This document shows, in pieces, positions 1-14,107 of a stretch of DNA of 64,000 bases. The notes below the pieces were generated by a model. It saw nothing but the letters and a program-made list of their open reading frames with translations, had not been told where the DNA came from and did no database searches. The position numbers and the translations under genes are program-made. This DNA comes from Aquimarina rhabdastrellae (GTDB lineage Bacteria > Bacteroidota > Bacteroidia > Flavobacteriales > Flavobacteriaceae). Where the stretch lies: the NCBI GenBank assembly GCA_947387485.1, contig CANDNT010000007.1, positions 1-64,000 on the forward strand. Reading direction: 5' to 3'. Every line of letters starts with the position of its first letter. Position 1 is the stretch's first letter.

Positions 1-3000
1 GCTCCATTGTTTAACTCATCGTTTACATCGAAGCCATCGTTGTTGTTCGCTCCTTCGAATCCGTCGTCTAATCCGTCTCCATCAGTGTCTGTTCCACTAT
101 AACTTCCTACTCCTGCTTCTGCTTCGTCTGTTAAGCCATCATTGTCACTGTCTAGATCTATATAGTCTGGATTATCTGTCCCATCTGTGTTCTCTGGTAC
201 GATCGCTGTTCCTCCATTATCGGTATCATAGCTATCGTCTAATCCATCTCCGTCGGTATCTGTTCCACTTGGGGCTACATAACCTGCTGTGCTCTGTCCT
301 TCTACATTGTCTGGAATTCCGTCATCGTCTGCATCTATGTCTAAGTAGTCTACTCCGCCTGTCCCATCTGTGTTTGGTACTGCTAATGGGCTTCCGCTGG
401 TTACTTCGCCTACGCCACTTCCGCTATCGATATTATCTACATCATCTGATAGTCCGTCTCCATCTGCATCGGTAATCGCTCCTGTTCCTATTACTCCATC
501 TCCGTCTGGGTCTGTCCCCCCTGCTTCGATCACATCTACGATTCCGTCATTATCACTATCTATATCTAAGTGGTTCGCTACTCCGTCTCCATCATAATCA
601 TAGATTGATTCTACTGCATTGTTATCGTCTCCAACTCCTGCATCTCCATCGTCATCGTCTAGGTATAATGGTACTCCGTCTCCGTCTGCATCTGTCGTTG
701 GGTCTATTCCACCTGTCTCTACTGTATCTGGTATCCCGTCATTGTCATCGTCTAAGTCTACATTATCGGCTATCCCGTCTAAGTCACTGTCAAAGCCTTC
801 TCTGAAGTCTACTTCTGATGTTGCTGTATTATCGTCATTATTGGTATCATCGGCTCCATTGTTTAACTCATCGTTTACATCGAAGCCATCGTTGTTGTTC
901 GCTCCTTCGAATCCGTCGTCTAATCCGTCTCCATCAGTGTCTGTTCCACTATAACTTCCTACTCCTGCTTCTTCCTCATCTGTTAAACCATCATTGTCAC
1001 TGTCTAGATCGATATAGTCTGGATTATCTGTCCCATCGGTATTCTCTGGTACGATTGCTGTTCCTCCATTATCGGTATCATAGTTGTCATCTAATCCATC
1101 TCCATCCGTATCTGTTCCGCTTGGGGCTACATAGCCTGCTGTGCTCTGTCCTTCTACATTGTCTGGGATTCCGTCATCGTCTGCATCTATGTCTAAATAG
1201 TCTACTCCTCCTGTCCCATCTGTGTTTGGTACGCTTAATGGGCTTCCGCTGGTTACTTCGCCTACGCCGCTTCCGCTATCGATATTATCTACATCATCTG
1301 ATAATCCATCGCCATCTGCATCGGTAATCGCTCCTGTGCCTATTACTCCGTCTCCATCTGGGTCTGTCCCCCCTGCTTCGATCACATCTACAATTCCGTC
1401 ATTATCACTGTCTATATCTAAGTGATTCGCTACTCCGTCTCCATCATAATCATAGATTGATTCCACTGCATTGTTATCATCGCCAACTCCTGCATCTCCA
1501 TCGTCATCGTCTAGGTATAATGGAACACCGTCTCCGTCTGCATCTGTCGTTGGGTCTACTCCACCTGTCTCTACTGTATCTGGTATCCCGTCATTGTCAT
1601 CGTCTAAGTCTACATTGTCCGCTATCCCATCTAAGTCACTGTCGAAGCCTTCTCTGAAGTCTACTTCTGATGTCGCTGCGTTATCGTCATTGTTCGTATC
1701 ATCGGCTCCATTGTTTAATTCATCGTTTACATCGAAGCCATCGTTATTGTTCGCTCCTTCGAATCCGTCGTCTAATCCGTCTCCGTCAGTGTCTGTTCCA
1801 CTATAACTTCCTACTCCTGCTTCTGCTTCGTCTGTTAAGCCATCATTGTCACTGTCTAGATCGATATAGTCTGGATTATCTGTCCCATCTGTGTTCTCTG
1901 GTACGATCGCTGTTCCTCCATTATCGGTATCATAGCTATCGTCTAATCCATCTCCATCCGTATCTGTTCCGCTTGGGGCTACATAGCCTGCTGTGCTCTG
2001 TCCTTCTACATTGTCTGGGATTCCGTCATCGTCTGCATCTATGTCTAAATAGTCTACTCCTCCTGTCCCATCTGTGTTTGGTACGCTTAATGGGCTTCCG
2101 CTGGTTACTTCGCCTACGCCGCTTCCGCTATCGATATTATCTACATCATCTGATAACCCATCGCCATCTGCATCCGTAATCGCTCCTGTACCTATCTCTC
2201 CGTCTCCATCTGGATCTGTCCCGCCTGCTTCGATTACATCTACGATTCCGTCATTATCACTATCTATGTCTAAGTGATTCGCTACTCCGTCTCCATCATA
2301 ATCATAGATTGATTCTACTGCATTGTTATCGTCTCCAACTCCTGCATCTCCATCGTCATCGTCTAGGTATAATGGTACTCCGTCTCCGTCTGCATCTGTC
2401 GTTGGGTCTACTCCCCCTGTCTCTACTGTATCTGGTATCCCGTCATTGTCATCGTCTAAGTCTACATTATCGGCTATCCCGTCTAAGTCACTGTCAAAGC
2501 CTTCTCTGAAGTCTACCTCTGTTGTTGCTGCGTTATCATCATTGTTTGTATCATCTGCTCCATTGTTTAACTCATCGTTTACATCGAAGCCATCGTTATT
2601 GTTCGCTCCTTCGAATCCGTCGTCTAATCCGTCTCCGTCAGTGTCTGTTGCACTATAGCTTCCTACTCCTGCTTCTGCTTCGTCTGTTAAGCCATCATTG
2701 TCACTGTCTAGATCGATATAATCTGGATTATCTGTCCCATCGGTGTTCTCTGGTACGATCGCTGTTCCTCCATTATCGGTATCATAGCTATCGTCTAATC
2801 CGTCTCCGTCGGTATCTGTTCCACTTGGGGCTACATAGCCTGCTGTGCTCTGTCCTTCTACATTGTCTGGAATTCCGTCATCGTCTGCATCTATGTCTAA
2901 GTAGTCTACTCCTCCTGTCCCATCTGTGTTTGGTACTGCTAATGGGCTTCCGCTGGTTACTTCGCCTACGCCACTTCCGCTATCGATATTATCTACATCA

Positions 3001-4456
3001 TCTGATAGTCCGTCTCCATCTGCATCGGTAATCGCTCCTGTACCTATTACTCCGTCTCCATCTGGGTCTGTTCCGCCTGCTTCAATCACATCTACGATTC
3101 CGTCATTATCACTGTCTATATCTAAGTGATTCGCTACTCCGTCTCCATCATAATCATAGATTGATTCTACTGCATTGTTATCGTCTCCAACTCCTGCATC
3201 TCCATCGTCATCGTCTAGGTATAATGGTACTCCGTCTCCGTCTGCATCTGTTGTTGGGTCTACTCCGCCTGTCTCTACTGTATCTGGGATCCCGTCATTG
3301 TCATCGTCTAAGTCTACATTGTCCGCTATCCCATCTAAGTCACTGTCGAAGCCTTCTCTGAAGTCTACTTCTGATGTTGCTGCGTTATCATCATTGTCTG
3401 TATCACTTGCTCCATTGTTTAACTCATCGTTTACATCGAAGCCATCGTTGTTGTTCGCTCCTTCGAAGCCGTCGTCTAATCCGTCTCCATCTGTGTCTGT
3501 TCCGCTATAGCTTCCTACTCCTGCTTCTTCCTCATCTGTTAAACCATCATTGTCACTGTCTAGATCGATATAGTCTAGATTATCTGTCCCATCGGTATTC
3601 TCTGGTACGATTGCTGTTCCTCCATTATCGGTATCATAGTTGTCATCTAATCCATCTCCATCGGTATCTGTTCCGCTTGGGGCTACATAGCCTGCCGTGC
3701 TCTGTCCTTCTACATTGTCTGGGATTCCGTCATCGTCTGCATCTATGTCTAAGTAGTCTACTCCTCCTGTCCCATCTGTGTTTGGTACTGCTAATGGGCT
3801 TCCGCTGGTTACTTCGCCTACGCCACTTCCGCTATCGATATTATCTACATCATCTGATAGTCCGTCGCCATCTGCATCCGTAATCGCTCCTGTGCCTATT
3901 ACTCCGTCTCCATCTGGGTCTGTTCCCCCTGCTTCAATCACATCTACAATTCCGTCATTATCACTGTCTATGTCTAAGTGATTCGCTACTCCATCTCCAT
4001 CATAATCATAGATTGATTCTACTGCATTGTTATCATCGCCAACTCCTGCATCTCCATCGTTATCGTCTAGGTATAATGGAACACCGTCTCCGTCTGCATC
4101 TGTTGTTGGGTCTACTCCGCCTGTCTCTACTGTATCTGGGATCCCGTCATTGTCATCGTCTAAGTCTACATTATCGGCTATCCCATCTAAGTCACTGTCG
4201 AAGCCTTCTCTGAAGTCTACCTCTGTTGTTGCTGCGTTATCATCATTGTTTGTATCATCTGCTCCATTGTTTAACTCATCGTTTACATCGAAACCATCGT
4301 TATTGTTCGCTCCTTCGAAGCCGTCGTCTAATCCGTCTCCGTCAGTGTCTGTTCCACTATAACTTCCTACTCCTGCTTCTTCCTCGTCTGTTAAGCCATC
4401 ATTGTCACTGTCTAGATCGATATAATCTGGATTATCCACTCCATCGGTGTTCTCTG
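1..4456 (-). repeat. 852-bp tandem repeat block (about 5.2 copies, open at left edge)
   Basis: Identical landmarks recur at exactly 852-bp spacing (for example at 370, 1222, 2074, 2926 and 3778). Each unit encodes 284 residues of TSP3-type repeats. Copies differ by scattered, mostly synonymous single bases (gtctgt/gtatct, ccg/cca). The array breaks at about 4456, where the unit switches to a different sequence. Copy number may be larger because the array continues off the left edge. Confidence 0.95.
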
Positions 4457-7400
4457 GTGTAAGTCCACCTAAATACGCTGTGTTTACTCCATCATTAACC
4501 ATATATGTTAATGGATCATCAGGATTAGGTGGAATATATCCTGCTGTTGTTTGAGCTTCTACATTATCAGGTATTCCATCATTATCACTATCTATATCTA
4601 AATGGTTTGCTATTCCATCTCCATCAGTATCATAAATTGATTCTACTGCATTATTATCATCTCCTACTCCTGCATCTCCATCGTCATCATCTAGGTATAA
4701 TGGTACACCATCTCCGTCTGCATCTGTAGATGGATCTACACTACCTGTCTCTACTGTATCTAAAATCCCATCATTATCATCATCTAGATCAGTTATATCA
4801 TCTACTCCGTCATTATCTGTATCTAATGCTTCTCTAAAATCTACTTCTACACTAAAACTATTATCATCGTTATCGGTGTCGCTCGCTCCATTGTTTAACT
4901 CATCGTTTACATCGAAGCCATCGTTATTGTTCGCTCCTTCGAAGCCGTCGTCTAATCCGTCTCCGTCAGTGTCTGTTCCACTATAACTTCCTACTCCTGC
5001 TTCTTCCTCGTCTGTTAAGCCATCATTGTCACTGTCTAGATCGATATAATCTGGATTATCCACTCCATCGGTGTTCTCTGGTGTAAGTCCACCTAAATAC
5101 GCTGTGTTTACTCCATCATTAACCATATATGTTAATGGATCATCAGGATTAGGTGGAATATATCCTGCTGTTGTTTGAGCTTCTACATTATCAGGTATTC
5201 CATCATTATCACTATCTATATCTAAATGGTTTGCTATTCCATCTCCATCAGTATCATAAATTGATTCTACTGCATTATTATCATCTCCTACTCCTGCATC
5301 TCCATCGTCATCATCTAGGTATAATGGTACACCATCTCCGTCTGCATCTGTAGATGGATCTACACTACCTGTCTCTACTGTATCTAAAATCCCATCATTA
5401 TCATCATCTAGATCAGTTATATCATCTACTCCGTCATTATCTGTATCTAATGCTTCTCTAAAATCTACTTCTACACTAAAACTATTATCATCGTTATCGG
5501 TGTCGCTCGCTCCATTGTTTAACTCATCGTTTACATCGAAGCCATCGTTATTGTTCGCTCCTTCGAAGCCGTCGTCTAATCCGTCTCCGTCAGTGTCTGT
5601 TCCACTATAACTTCCTACTCCTGCTTCTTCCTCATCACTAAACGTGTCATTATCACTGTCTAGGTCTATATAGTCTGGATCATCTGTCCCATCGGTGTTT
5701 TCTGGTATGATCGCTGTTCCTCCATTATCGGTATCATAACTATCATCTAATCCGTCTCCGTCGGTATCTGTCCCACTTGGTGCTACATAGCCTGCTGTAC
5801 TTTGACCTTCTACATTGTCTGGGATTCCATCATCGTCTGCATCTATGTCTAAGTAGTCTACTCCGCCTGTCCCATCTGTATTTGGTACTGCTAATGGGCT
5901 TCCGCTGGTTACTTCGCCTACTCCACTTCCGCTATCGATATTATCTACATCGTCTGATAGTCCATCGCCATCTGCATCGGTAATCGCTCCTGTGCCTATT
6001 ATTCCGTCCCCGTCTGGGTCGCTTCCCCCTGCTTCAATTACATCTACGATTCCGTCATTATCACTGTCTATATCTAAGTGATTCGCTACCCCGTCTCCAT
6101 CATAATCATAAATTGATTCTACCGCATTGTTATTGTCGCCTACTCCTGCATCTCCATCGTCATCGTCTAGGTATAATGGTACTCCGTCTCCGTCTGCATC
6201 TGTCGTTGGGTCTACTCCGCCTGTCTCTACTGTATCTGGTATCCCGTCATTGTCATCGTCTAAGTCTACATTGTCCGCTATCCCATCTAAGTCACTGTCG
6301 AAACCTTCTCTGAAGTCTACTTCTGATGTTGCTGTATTATCGTCATTGTTCGTATCTGCTGCTCCATTGTTTAACTCATCGTTTACATCGAAGCCATCGT
6401 TGTTATTAGCTCCTTCGAAGCCGTCGTCTAATCCGTCTCCGTCAGTATCTGTTCCGCTATAACTTCCTACTCCTGCTTCTTCCTCATCTGTTAAGCCATC
6501 ATTGTCACTGTCCAAATCGATATAGTCTGGATTATCCACTCCATCTGTGTTCTCTGGTACGATCGCTGTTCCTCCATTATCGGTATCATAACTATCATCT
6601 AATCCATCTCCATCGGTATCTGTTCCACTTGGGGCTACATAGCCTGCTGTGCTCTGTCCCTCTACATTGTCTGGGATTCCGTCATCGTCTGCATCTATGT
6701 CTAAGTAGTCTACTCCTCCTGTCCCATCTGTATTTGGTACGTTTAATGGGCTTCCGTTGGTTACTTCACCTACGCCACTTCCGCTATCGATATTATCTAC
6801 ATCATCTGATAATCCGTCGCCATCTGCATCGGTAATCGCTCCTGTGCCTATTACTCCGTCTCCGTCTGGATCTGTTCCCCCTGCTTCGATTACATCTACG
6901 ATTCCGTCATTATCACTGTCTATATCTAAGTGATTCGCTACTCCGTCTCCATCGTAATCATATGCTGACTCTACCGCATTGTTATTGTCTCCTACTCCTG
7001 CATCTCCATCGTCATCGTCTAAGTATAATGGTACTCCGTCTCCGTCTGCATCTGTCGTTGGGTCTACTCCCCCTGTCTCTACTGTATCTGGTATCCCGTC
7101 ATTGTCATCGTCTAAGTCAAATATATCCTCTACTCCGTCATTATCTGTATCTGGTTCACAGACAATGTCTGTATTATCAACTACATCTGCTAGCTGACTG
7201 GCATTTGTTGTATAGGTTAATCCTGTTATAGCTCCATTGGCGGTTACTCCTGTATTATTTACTACACCTCCATAAGTCCCATCATTATTACTATCTGCTG
7301 GTGATGCTATATAATCTGCATGATTTGTATTATATGCTTCATTGGCATCATTACAATTATCATCATCACTATCTATATTAATATAATCTGGATTAGTACT

Positions 7401-10400
7401 TCCTACTGTATTTGTTGGTGTAGTTCCTGTATCTGCTCCATTTATAATTTCTACTCCATCTGATAGTCCATCGTTATCGGCGTCGTTTGCTGTAGGATTT
7501 AAAGTTATATCATCTATTAATCCGTCATTATTTGTATCTAAACCACCAGCTCCAGATTCTACTACATCATAAATCCCGTCATTATCTGAATCTACGTCTA
7601 AATGATTTGGGATTCCATCATTATCACAATCTAAACTTGCTTGAATTACTGCGAAATTAAATTGGGTATTATCCCCTCCTCCTGCATTTGTGTTTGAAAT
7701 ATTTTCGTGTGTAACTGTTAATACCGAGACTGGATCAGAAATGAATGAAAATGTTCCTGCTCCTATAGGTAAATTGCTTCCTGATAAAGTAGGGCTAGCT
7801 GGATTTAGTCTTACTCGAATAGATTGTGCTGTATATGTTGTTATTCCGCTTACATAACCGCTTCCTGTATCTATTAATAATTGATCATCTGGATCGCTTA
7901 ATGTAATTCTTTGTCCTAATGGCACTGAAAATATATATCCCTCATCTAACGTAAAAAATTGACCATTAGGTACTACTCCGTTTGCTGGGGTAGCATATGT
8001 TACATTAACTATTGTAGGATTCGAAAATTGTAATTCAAATACATTAACATCATCAAATGGTGGAGTAGGCATAAATCTTGATCGTAACGAGCCTAAGGCG
8101 TTACCTGTTAAATTCTGCCCATCATCTGCTGTCACCGATACCAATGAGAATGTTGTTCCGTCACATATTGACCCTATCGCTTGATTTGTTATAACTGCTC
8201 CAGTACCATTACCTCCTGTAGAACCTGAAAAATCTAGTGGTCCTGAATATGATTCTACCTCATCTAATATTCCATCATTATCATCATCAAGATCTACAGT
8301 ATCTACTACACCATCTCCATCTGTATCTGGTACACATACTATTGCTGTAGCATCTATTACATTCCCTAATTGTGTCGTATCGGTTGTATATGTCAGTCCT
8401 GTAATTGCTCCGTTAGCTGTTACACCTGTATTATCAACTACACCTCCATAAGTTCCATCACTATTTGTATCTGCTGGTGACGACAAGTAATTTGTATGGT
8501 CTGTATTGTATGCTTCGTTAGCATCATTACATCCATCATTATCACTATCTATATTGATATAATCTGGATTGGTACTTCCAATAGTATTTACTGGTGTAGT
8601 TCCTGTATCTGCTCCGTTAGTTGTTTCTATCCCATCTGATAATCCATCATTATCTGCATCATTTGCAATAGGGTCTGATGTAATATCATCTACTAATCCG
8701 TCATTATTTGTATCCTCTCCTACTGTTCCTACTTCTACTATATCATAAATTCCATCATTATCTGAATCTATATCTAAGTGATTTGGAACACCATCATTAT
8801 CAAAATCATATGCACTTTCTACTGCATTGTTATTGTTTCCTACTCCTGCATCTCCATCGTCATCGTCTAGATATAATGGTATACCGTCTCCGTCTGCATC
8901 TGTCGTTGGATCTACCCCTCCTGTCTCTACTGTATCTAGAATTCCATCATTATCATCATCTAAATCTACATTATCTGCTATCCCGTCTAAATCACTGTCG
9001 AAGCCTTCTCTAAAGTCTACTTCTGTTGTTGCTGTATCATCATCATTATCGGTATCACTTGCTCCATTGTTTAACTCATCGTTTACATCGAATCCATCGT
9101 TGTTGTTTGCTCCTTCGAAGCCGTCGTCTAATCCGTCTCCATCAGTGTCTGTTCCACTATAACTTCCTACTCCTGCTTCAGCTTCATCTGTTAATCCGTC
9201 ATTATCACTATCTAAATCGATATAATCTGGATCATCTGCTCCATCTGTGTTCTCTGGTACGATTGCTGTTCCTCCATTATCGGTATCATAGCTATCATCT
9301 AATCCGTCTCCGTCGGTATCTGTTCCACTTGGGGCTGTATAACTCGCTGTACTCTGACTTTCTACATTATCTGGAATTCCGTCATCGTCTGCATCAATAT
9401 CAAAATAGTCTACTCCGCCTGTCCCATCTGTGTTGGGTACACTTAATGGGCTTCCGCTGGTTACTTCGCCTACGCCACTTCCGCTATCGATATTATCTAC
9501 ATCGTCTGATAGTCCATCGCCATCTGCATCGGTAATCGCTCCTGTGCCTATTACTCCGTCTCCGTCTGGATCTGTTCCCCCTGCTTCAATCACATCTACG
9601 ATTCCGTCATTATCACTGTCTATATCTAAGTGATTCGCTACGCCATCTCCATCATAATCATATGCACTTTCCACTGCATTGTTATCGTCGCCTACTCCTG
9701 CATCTCCATCATCATCATCAAGGTATAATGGTACTCCGTCTCCGTCTGCATCTGTCGTTGGGTCTACTCCCCCTGTCTCTACTGTATCTGGGATTCCGTC
9801 ATTGTCATCGTCTAAATCTAAAATATCCGGAACATTATCATTATCACTATCTGGAGTACATACAATTGCTGCTGCATTGATTACATTTCCTAATTGTGTT
9901 GCATTAGTTGTATAAGTCAGTCCTGTAATTGCTCCATTAGTTGTTACTCCTGTATTATCGACAACGCCTCCATAAGTTCCATCTCCATTTGTATCTGCTG
10001 GTGATGATTGAAAATCTGCATAGTCAGTATTATACGCTTCATTAGCATCATTACAATTATCATCGTCACTATCTGTATTGATATAATCTGGATCTGTACT
10101 TCCTACGGTATTTGTTGGTAGAGTTCCTGTATCTGCTCCGTTAGTCGTCTCTACTCCATCTGATAATCCATCATTATCTGCATCATTTGCAGCAGGATCT
10201 GATGTAATATCATCTACTAATCCATCATTATTTGTATCTAATCCTGATGTTCCTGCTTCTACTATATCATAAATTCCATCGTTATCTGAATCTACATCTA
10301 AGTGGTTTGGAACACCATCATTATCAAAATCATATCCTGCTTCTATTGCATTATTATCATCTCCTACTCCTGTATCTGTATCGTCATCGTCTAAATATAA

Positions 10401-13400
10401 AGGTATTCCATCTCCATCTGCGTCGACTGAAGGATCTGTTCCTCCTGTTTCGACTGTATCTAGAATTCCATCATTATCATCGTCCAAATCCAAAGTATCA
10501 ACTACTCCATCATTATCTGTATCTGGAACACATACTATTGCTGTAGCATCTAGTACATTACTTAATTGTGTTGTGTTGGTTGTATAAGTCAATCCTGTAA
10601 TTGCTCCGTTAGCTGTTACTCCTGTATTATCGACTACACCTCCATAAGTCCCATCTCCATTTGTATCTGCTGGGGATGATTGATAGTTTGCGTGATCTGT
10701 ATTGTATGCTTCATTGGCATCATTACATCCATCGTTATCACTATCTGTATTGATATAATCTGGATTTGTACTTCCTATTGTATTTGTCGGTGTAGTTCCT
10801 GTATCTGCCCCATTTGTCGTTTCTACTCCATCTGATAATCCATCATTATCTGCATCATTTGCAGCAGGATCTGATGTAATATCATCTACTAACCCATCAT
10901 TATTTGTATCTAAACTAGCTGTTCCTGCTTCTACAATATCATAGATTCCATCGTTATCGCTATCAATATCTAATCGATTAGGTATTCCATCTCCATCTGT
11001 ATCTAACAATGCGCCTATTCCAGATATGTTTTCTATACAAACCTCTGATACAGCCGATTGTTGTGCTCCACTTACCACGATATTTCCTCCAACTGCATAA
11101 ATTAAATATACATCAGTTACAAGGTTTTGTCCAAAACTCCCATTAAATGCACCTGAAGGAGCATCTATAGCTAAATTTCCTCCTTGATCACTTTCTATTA
11201 CTGGAATTGTTGATAATGGATTTAAAAATCCTGGTGGTGTATTGATTACATTTCTTGTACTTTGTACTAAATCACTTCCAACATTAGTATAAACAGGTGC
11301 TACATATGCTCCGTTATTTGCTCCTATTATAGCTGCTATTTCCCAATTATTAGCTGCTCCATCTATATCTGTCATTAAGAATCCATCTTCAACTATAACT
11401 GGTTCACTGAAAGTGATACGTTGATAAATGTAATCTGTTAAGTTTGTACTATTTCCATCTATCGTTGATGATCCTGTTGTTTGAATAATTGTATAATCTG
11501 GAAATGATGTATTTTGATCTCCATTAGCAGCGTTTAAACTTCCTGTTCCTAGGCCTCCTTCAGAATAAGTTACATCAATTCCATTTATTGTAACTTGATC
11601 TCCTACTGCATTTTCTATATCAAAAATATGGGTACATAAAGGATTCATTACAGCTCCTGTTATTAATGCTTCATCTGTATCCAAAATCCCATCATTATCA
11701 TCATCTAAATCTATATTATCTGCAACTGTATCTCCATCTGAATCTATCGCTGTTCCGTTTATCGTAATGATAATATTTGCTGCATCAGAATTAGATCCAT
11801 CTGTTAATGTATACGGTATTGTATCTGTAAGTGTATTTCCTAATATTAAGTTTGCTACAGCAGGATTAGTGGTGTCTACTACATAAGTATAAGATCCATC
11901 ACCATTTACTGTTAATGTCCCATATGTTGTTGCTACTGGCATTCCTACATTAGCTGGTAATCCATTAACCTCTTCTACAGCTACTGCATTACCTCCTTGC
12001 CAATAAATATCTGATACTCCTGCAATTTGACCTCCTTGATCTGCATCTGTTGCATGTGGACCGTAATTATATGCTAATTCTAGATGATCTATAGGTTCAT
12101 CAAAAAATACATTTACATTTCCTGTTGCATCGGATTCTACAGCTCTACCTGTTCCATAAAACGTATTGTTTCCTGCATCAACTACTCCTCCTGTAGTTAC
12201 ATGTTGAAAATGAGCAGGAGCTCCTGCTAAGGTTCCATTAATTCTGATTAAATCTTGCCATGATGTTCCTTGAGAGTAATCTATATCAACAACTAAAAAT
12301 CCTAAATTATAAACAGGTTCGCTAAAATCTATACTAAGTTTTGTATCTGCGGATGGATTTGTACTAGCATCTACAGAATATCCTAAATATCCTGTATGCC
12401 CTCCATTTGTAAATGTTTGATATACTACTAAATTTTGATCAGGTATACCTATATCATCTGGATCATCTTCTGTAAAATTCAAAGTTACACCATCTATAGT
12501 TCTCGTCGTACCATCTACTGGTCCTGAAAGACCTACAAAAACTCCACCTGCTGCTGAATACTCGTTTTCCCATATTAATCTAGAAAGAACTCTATCTGCT
12601 GCGTCAACTCCATCTCCATCGTCATCTACAATAACATTTCCTGTTGCTGTATTTGTAGTTCCTACTGTTACTGCATTCATATTATTTACAGCATCTGGTG
12701 TTTCTGTAATTCCATTAATAGTAATGATTAACATTCCGTAATCAATTATTCCTAGATTATCTACTATCGTATATGAAATAATATCTTCTATTGACTCTCC
12801 TCCTTGTAATCCTGTTACTGCTGGATTGTTAGTATCTACTGCATAAGAATACGATCCATCTGATTGTACTGTTATTGATCCAAACAAGGTGGTATATGCT
12901 GTTCCTACCGCTGTAGGATATACATCAATTTCACTAACAGCAATACTTGAACCTGTATCGTTTGTTAATATATTTCCTGTAATAGCTACTGTAGCATCTG
13001 CATCTATAGTATCTGTATCGTCTGTAGGTACTGGTGGGTTTGTAAAGACACGAATTATAGTTTGTGCACTCCCTGTAGCGTTATTACTATCTGTGATGGT
13101 TACATCCATAGTACGTATACCATCTGTATAAGGGCTGGCAAAGTTCCCATAAAAAAAACGAGTCAAAAAAGTCGAGAAGTCTGCATTAGGGATTGGTTGT
13201 CCTGTCGCTTCGGTTATATCAAAAACTGTTCCTGCTGTTTGTGTTACTCTAATCGTTGAGCTTCCTATAATATAGTCTGTTGCTGTAGCAATAGTATTAA
13301 AACGATAAATATCAAAACTTCCTCCATTATTGATTGCTGCTGCCTCACTAGCCCCACCTGTTAAATCTAATACTCCTGTAAAACTAATCTGAGCACTTAT

Positions 13401-13802
13401 TATATTTCCATCATCTGAAGTTATTGATGGTGATATACTCGTAGTCGTTACTGTAGTTGGTGTAGGTTGCACTTGTAGATCATGATCATTCCCTGCTGTT
13501 AAGGTATTTAAGTCAATAGTAGGTGCTGCCATCATCATTCTAGACAACATTGAAGATCTGCCTATATTACTTGTGTTTTCTGTTTCTACTATTGATCCTA
13601 ACGTTTTATTATTAGGGTTCAACTCATCTTCATTCAAATATCTTTTTTCGTTAAGATCATATATTTGAACTTGATTATTAAAAGGCTCAGTTTGTGCATT
13701 TGTGGTCACTATACCTATACATAGAAATACTGTATAGCATATAAGAAGTTGTAACCATTTTTTTGTACAAAAAAATGGTAATAATAGCGGACTTTTTTTC
13801 AT
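1..13802 (-). CDS. Giant secreted calcium-binding TSP3-repeat adhesin (5' part, runs off left edge)
   Basis: One uninterrupted minus-strand frame runs from the ATG at 13802 to the left edge, at least 4600 codons; the stop is outside the window. The N-terminus is a signal peptide, with a hydrophobic stretch ending TNAQ and likely cleavage after residue 36. Two cadherin/VCBS-like domains follow (about residues 250-370 and 600-680, with the pattern YGTLTV..DGSYTY). A unique beta domain lies at about 717-924 and another at about 1844-2054. Nearly everything else is thrombospondin type 3 repeats rich in DxDxDG loops (such as [10 protein letters not shown] and DADGDGLSD), which bind calcium in this family. 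It is probably an exported surface adhesin; a C-terminal T9SS sorting domain is expected to the left but not seen. The protein is extremely acidic. Frame continuity is supported because the same repeat phase is kept from about 9.7 kb to the edge. The plus-strand Ser/Pro-rich frames here are shadows. Confidence 0.93.
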   Translation of the reverse strand, partial: MKKSPLLLPFFCTKKWLQLLICYTVFLCIGIVTTNAQTEPFNNQVQIYDLNEKRYLNEDELNPNNKTLGSIVETENTSNIGRSSMLSRMMMAAPTIDLNTLTAGNDHDLQVQPTPTTVTTTSISPSITSDDGNIISAQISFTGVLDLTGGASEAAAINNGGSFDIYRFNTIATATDYIIGSSTIRVTQTAGTVFDITEATGQPIPNADFSTFLTRFFYGNFASPYTDGIRTMDVTITDSNNATGSAQTIIRVFTNPPVPTDDTDTIDADATVAITGNILTNDTGSSIAVSEIDVYPTAVGTAYTTLFGSITVQSDGSYSYAVDTNNPAVTGLQGGESIEDIISYTIVDNLGIIDYGMLIITINGITETPDAVNNMNAVTVGTTNTATGNVIVDDDGDGVDAADRVLSRLIWENEYSAAGGVFVGLSGPVDGTTRTIDGVTLNFTEDDPDDIGIPDQNLVVYQTFTNGGHTGYLGYSVDASTNPSADTKLSIDFSEPVYNLGFLVVDIDYSQGTSWQDLIRINGTLAGAPAHFQHVTTGGVVDAGNNTFYGTGRAVESDATGNVNVFFDEPIDHLELAYNYGPHATDADQGGQIAGVSDIYWQGGNAVAVEEVNGLPANVGMPVATTYGTLTVNGDGSYTYVVDTTNPAVANLILGNTLTDTIPYTLTDGSNSDAANIIITINGTAIDSDGDTVADNIDLDDDNDGILDTDEALITGAVMNPLCTHIFDIENAVGDQVTINGIDVTYSEGGLGTGSLNAANGDQNTSFPDYTIIQTTGSSTIDGNSTNLTDYIYQRITFSEPVIVEDGFLMTDIDGAANNWEIAAIIGANNGAYVAPVYTNVGSDLVQSTRNVINTPPGFLNPLSTIPVIESDQGGNLAIDAPSGAFNGSFGQNLVTDVYLIYAVGGNIVVSGAQQSAVSEVCIENISGIGALLDTDGDGIPNRLDIDSDNDGIYDIVEAGTASLDTNNDGLVDDITSDPAANDADNDGLSDGVETTNGADTGTTPTNTIGSTNPDYINTDSDNDGCNDANEAYNTDHANYQSSPADTNGDGTYGGVVDNTGVTANGAITGLTYTTNTTQLSNVLDATAIVCVPDTDNDGVVDTLDLDDDNDGILDTVETGGTDPSVDADGDGIPLYLDDDDTDTGVGDDNNAIEAGYDFDNDGVPNHLDVDSDNDGIYDIVEAGTSGLDTNNDGLVDDITSDPAANDADNDGLSDGVETTNGADTGTLPTNTVGSTDPDYINTDSDDDNCNDANEAYNTDYADFQSSPADTNGDGTYGGVVDNTGVTTNGAITGLTYTTNATQLGNVINAAAIVCTPDSDNDNVPDILDLDDDNDGIPDTVETGGVDPTTDADGDGVPLYLDDDDGDAGVGDDNNAVESAYDYDGDGVANHLDIDSDNDGIVDVIEAGGTDPDGDGVIGTGAITDADGDGLSDDVDNIDSGSGVGEVTSGSPLSVPNTDGTGGVDYFDIDADDDGIPDNVESQSTASYTAPSGTDTDGDGLDDSYDTDNGGTAIVPENTDGADDPDYIDLDSDNDGLTDEAEAGVGSYSGTDTDGDGLDDGFEGANNNDGFDVNDELNNGASDTDNDDDTATTEVDFREGFDSDLDGIADNVDLDDDNDGILDTVETGGVDPTTDADGDGIPLYLDDDDGDAGVGNNNNAVESAYDFDNDGVPNHLDIDSDNDGIYDIVEVGTVGEDTNNDGLVDDITSDPIANDADNDGLSDGIETTNGADTGTTPVNTIGSTNPDYINIDSDNDGCNDANEAYNTDHTNYLSSPADTNSDGTYGGVVDNTGVTANGAITGLTYTTDTTQLGNVIDATAIVCVPDTDGDGVVDTVDLDDDNDGILDEVESYSGPLDFSGSTGGNGTGAVITNQAIGSICDGTTFSLVSVTADDGQNLTGNALGSLRSRFMPTPPFDDVNVFELQFSNPTIVNVTYATPANGVVPNGQFFTLDEGYIFSVPLGQRITLSDPDDQLLIDTGSGYVSGITTYTAQSIRVRLNPASPTLSGSNLPIGAGTFSFISDPVSVLTVTHENISNTNAGGGDNTQFNFAVIQASLDCDNDGIPNHLDVDSDNDGIYDVVESGAGGLDTNNDGLIDDITLNPTANDADNDGLSDGVEIINGADTGTTPTNTVGSTNPDYINIDSDDDNCNDANEAYNTNHADYIASPADSNNDGTYGGVVNNTGVTANGAITGLTYTTNASQLADVVDNTDIVCEPDTDNDGVEDIFDLDDDNDGIPDTVETGGVDPTTDADGDGVPLYLDDDDGDAGVGDNNNAVESAYDYDGDGVANHLDIDSDNDGIVDVIEAGGTDPDGDGVIGTGAITDADGDGLSDDVDNIDSGSGVGEVTNGSPLNVPNTDGTGGVDYLDIDADDDGIPDNVEGQSTAGYVAPSGTDTDGDGLDDSYDTDNGGTAIVPENTDGVDNPDYIDLDSDNDGLTDEEEAGVGSYSGTDTDGDGLDDGFEGANNNDGFDVNDELNNGAADTNNDDNTATSEVDFREGFDSDLDGIADNVDLDDDNDGIPDTVETGGVDPTTDADGDGVPLYLDDDDGDAGVGDNNNAVESIYDYDGDGVANHLDIDSDNDGIVDVIEAGGSDPDGDGIIGTGAITDADGDGLSDDVDNIDSGSGVGEVTSGSPLAVPNTDGTGGVDYLDIDADDDGIPDNVEGQSTAGYVAPSGTDTDGDGLDDSYDTDNGGTAIIPENTDGTDDPDYIDLDSDNDTFSDEEEAGVGSYSGTDTDGDGLDDGFEGANNNDGFDVNDELNNGASDTDNDDNSFSVEVDFREALDTDNDGVDDITDLDDDNDGILDTVETGSVDPSTDADGDGVPLYLDDDDGDAGVGDDNNAVESIYDTDGDGIANHLDIDSDNDGIPDNVEAQTTAGYIPPNPDDPLTYMVNDGVNTAYLGGLTPENTDGVDNPDYIDLDSDNDGLTDEEEAGVGSYSGTDTDGDGLDDGFEGANNNDGFDVNDELNNGASDTDNDDNSFSVEVDFREALDTDNDGVDDITDLDDDNDGILDTVETGSVDPSTDADGDGVPLYLDDDDGDAGVGDDNNAVESIYDTDGDGIANHLDIDSDNDGIPDNVEAQTTAGYIPPNPDDPLTYMVNDGVNTAYLGGLTPENTDGVDNPDYIDLDSDNDGLTDEEEAGVGSYSGTDTDGDGLDDGFEGANNNDGFDVNDELNNGADDTNNDDNAATTEVDFREGFDSDLDGIADNVDLDDDNDGIPDTVETGGVDPTTDADGDGVPLYLDDNDGDAGVGDDNNAVESIYDYDGDGVANHLDIDSDNDGIVDVIEAGGTDPDGDGVIGTGAITDADGDGLSDDVDNIDSGSGVGEVTSGSPLAVPNTDGTGGVDYLDIDADDDGIPDNVEGQSTAGYVAPSGTDTDGDGLDDNYDTDNGGTAIVPENTDGTDNLDYIDLDSDNDGLTDEEEAGVGSYSGTDTDGDGLDDGFEGANNNDGFDVNDELNNGASDTDNDDNAATSEVDFREGFDSDLDGIADNVDLDDDNDGIPDTVETGGVDPTTDADGDGVPLYLDDDDGDAGVGDDNNAVESIYDYDGDGVANHLDIDSDNDGIVDVIEAGGTDPDGDGVIGTGAITDADGDGLSDDVDNIDSGSGVGEVTSGSPLAVPNTDGTGGVDYLDIDADDDGIPDNVEGQSTAGYVAPSGTDTDGDGLDDSYDTDNGGTAIVPENTDGTDNPDYIDLDSDNDGLTDEAEAGVGSYSATDTDGDGLDDGFEGANNNDGFDVNDELNNGADDTNNDDNAATTEVDFREGFDSDLDGIADNVDLDDDNDGIPDTVETGGVDPTTDADGDGVPLYLDDDDGDAGVGDDNNAVESIYDYDGDGVANHLDIDSDNDGIVDVIEAGGTDPDGDGEIGTGAITDADGDGLSDDVDNIDSGSGVGEVTSGSPLSVPNTDGTGGVDYLDIDADDDGIPDNVEGQSTAGYVAPSGTDTDGDGLDDSYDTDNGGTAIVPENTDGTDNPDYIDLDSDNDGLTDEAEAGVGSYSGTDTDGDGLDDGFEGANNNDGFDVNDELNNGADDTNNDDNAATSEVDFREGFDSDLDGIADNVDLDDDNDGIPDTVETGGVDPTTDADGDGVPLYLDDDDGDAGVGDDNNAVESIYDYDGDGVANHLDIDSDNDGIVDVIEAGGTDPDGDGVIGTGAITDADGDGLSDDVDNIDSGSGVGEVTSGSPLSVPNTDGTGGVDYLDIDADDDGIPDNVEGQSTAGYVAPSGTDTDGDGLDDNYDTDNGGTAIVPENTDGTDNPDYIDLDSDNDGLTDEEEAGVGSYSGTDTDGDGLDDGFEGANNNDGFDVNDELNNGADDTNNDDNTATSEVDFREGFDSDLDGIADNVDLDDDNDGIPDTVETGGIDPTTDADGDGVPLYLDDDDGDAGVGDDNNAVESIYDYDGDGVANHLDIDSDNDGIVDVIEAGGTDPDGDGVIGTGAITDADGDGLSDDVDNIDSGSGVGEVTSGSPLAVPNTDGTGGVDYLDIDADDDGIPDNVEGQSTAGYVAPSGTDTDGDGLDDSYDTDNGGTAIVPENTDGTDNPDYIDLDSDNDGLTDEAEAGVGSYSGTDTDGDGLDDGFEGANNNDGFDVNDELNNG
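4294..5631 (-). repeat. 624-bp tandem duplication, two perfect copies plus partial
   Basis: The sequence from about 4294 recurs 624 bp later, up to about 5631, and no difference is visible by eye over the two copies. Each unit encodes 208 residues: TSP3 repeats plus a variant segment not found in the 852-bp unit (with [15 protein letters not shown]). Base composition is more AT-rich than the 852-bp units. Boundaries lie inside shared TSP3 sequence and are approximate. Confidence 0.93.
5632..7120 (-). repeat. 852-bp tandem repeat block, about 1.7 copies
   Basis: Landmarks at 5777/6629 and 6127/6979 are 852 bp apart, the same unit as at 1-4456, resuming after the 624-bp block. It ends where the coding sequence changes to the [10 protein letters not shown]-type linker. 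Confidence 0.9.
8820..9830 (-). repeat. 852-bp unit, further copy, inside larger 1524-bp module
   Basis: Landmarks at 8827 and 9679 are 852 bp apart and match the unit used further left. They sit within a larger pattern: the segment starting near 8708 recurs near 10232 (1524 bp away), including a module with the string ETTNGADTG and the linker [13 protein letters not shown]. Similarity to the left-hand copies is lower, so these look like older copies. Confidence 0.8.
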
Positions 13803-14060
13803 AAATTCTGGTATTAAACCTTGTAGTCTTAATTAATTTTGAACAGAGTTATTCTTTATAAGATTATCCAGATGTTGATGCCAGATATTCTTATATATAG
13901 CAGGCTTGCTTCAAAGCATCTACTTTAATGCAATACTACTTTATGGTTCATTTTAATTTTGCTTATCATACTTGATATGCCCCTTTTAACTTTAGTTATG
14001 GTTTGTTGTGTTCTTGTTTTCTCATTCTAGTAGGTTTTTATATTTGGGTGATTTTTTTCT

Positions 14061-14086
14061 CGTCTTTCGGGGTGATTTTTCAGACG
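14061..14086. promoter_or_regulatory. Inverted repeat CGTCT...AGACG with direct repeats
   Basis: CGTCT at 14061 and AGACG at 14082 form an inverted repeat around GGGGTGATTTTT. GGGTGATTTTTT also occurs just before it at 14046-14057, so one half is a direct repeat. Candidate operator for the adhesin; no regulator is assigned. Confidence 0.35.
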
Positions 14087-14097
14087 ACTTAAATGAG

Positions 14098-14107
14098 TTT
14101 ACGTAAA
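14098..14107. promoter_or_regulatory. Perfect palindrome TTTACGTAAA
   Basis: Ten-base perfect palindrome about 290 bp upstream of the adhesin start, close to the CGTCT/AGACG repeat and to a second inverted repeat, CTCCT-GCTAT-AGGAG, at 14159-14173. Possible binding site; function inferred only. Confidence 0.35.

Noticed and set aside
1-9830. CRISPR-like direct repeats
   Set aside because: The repeat units are long (852 and 624 bp), coding and without spacers; no cas genes are nearby.
269-10546. Many plus-strand Ser/Pro-, Leu/His- or Arg/Leu-rich frames of 60-170 codons recurring every 852 bp
   Set aside because: They are antisense shadows of the TSP3-repeat adhesin read on the minus strand. 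The codons for Asp and Gly, when reversed, give Ser/Pro/Ile or His/Leu, and the repetition follows the adhesin repeats.
12889-13259. Plus-strand frames near the adhesin start
   Set aside because: They lie entirely inside the adhesin coding frame on the other strand and show no family-like features.
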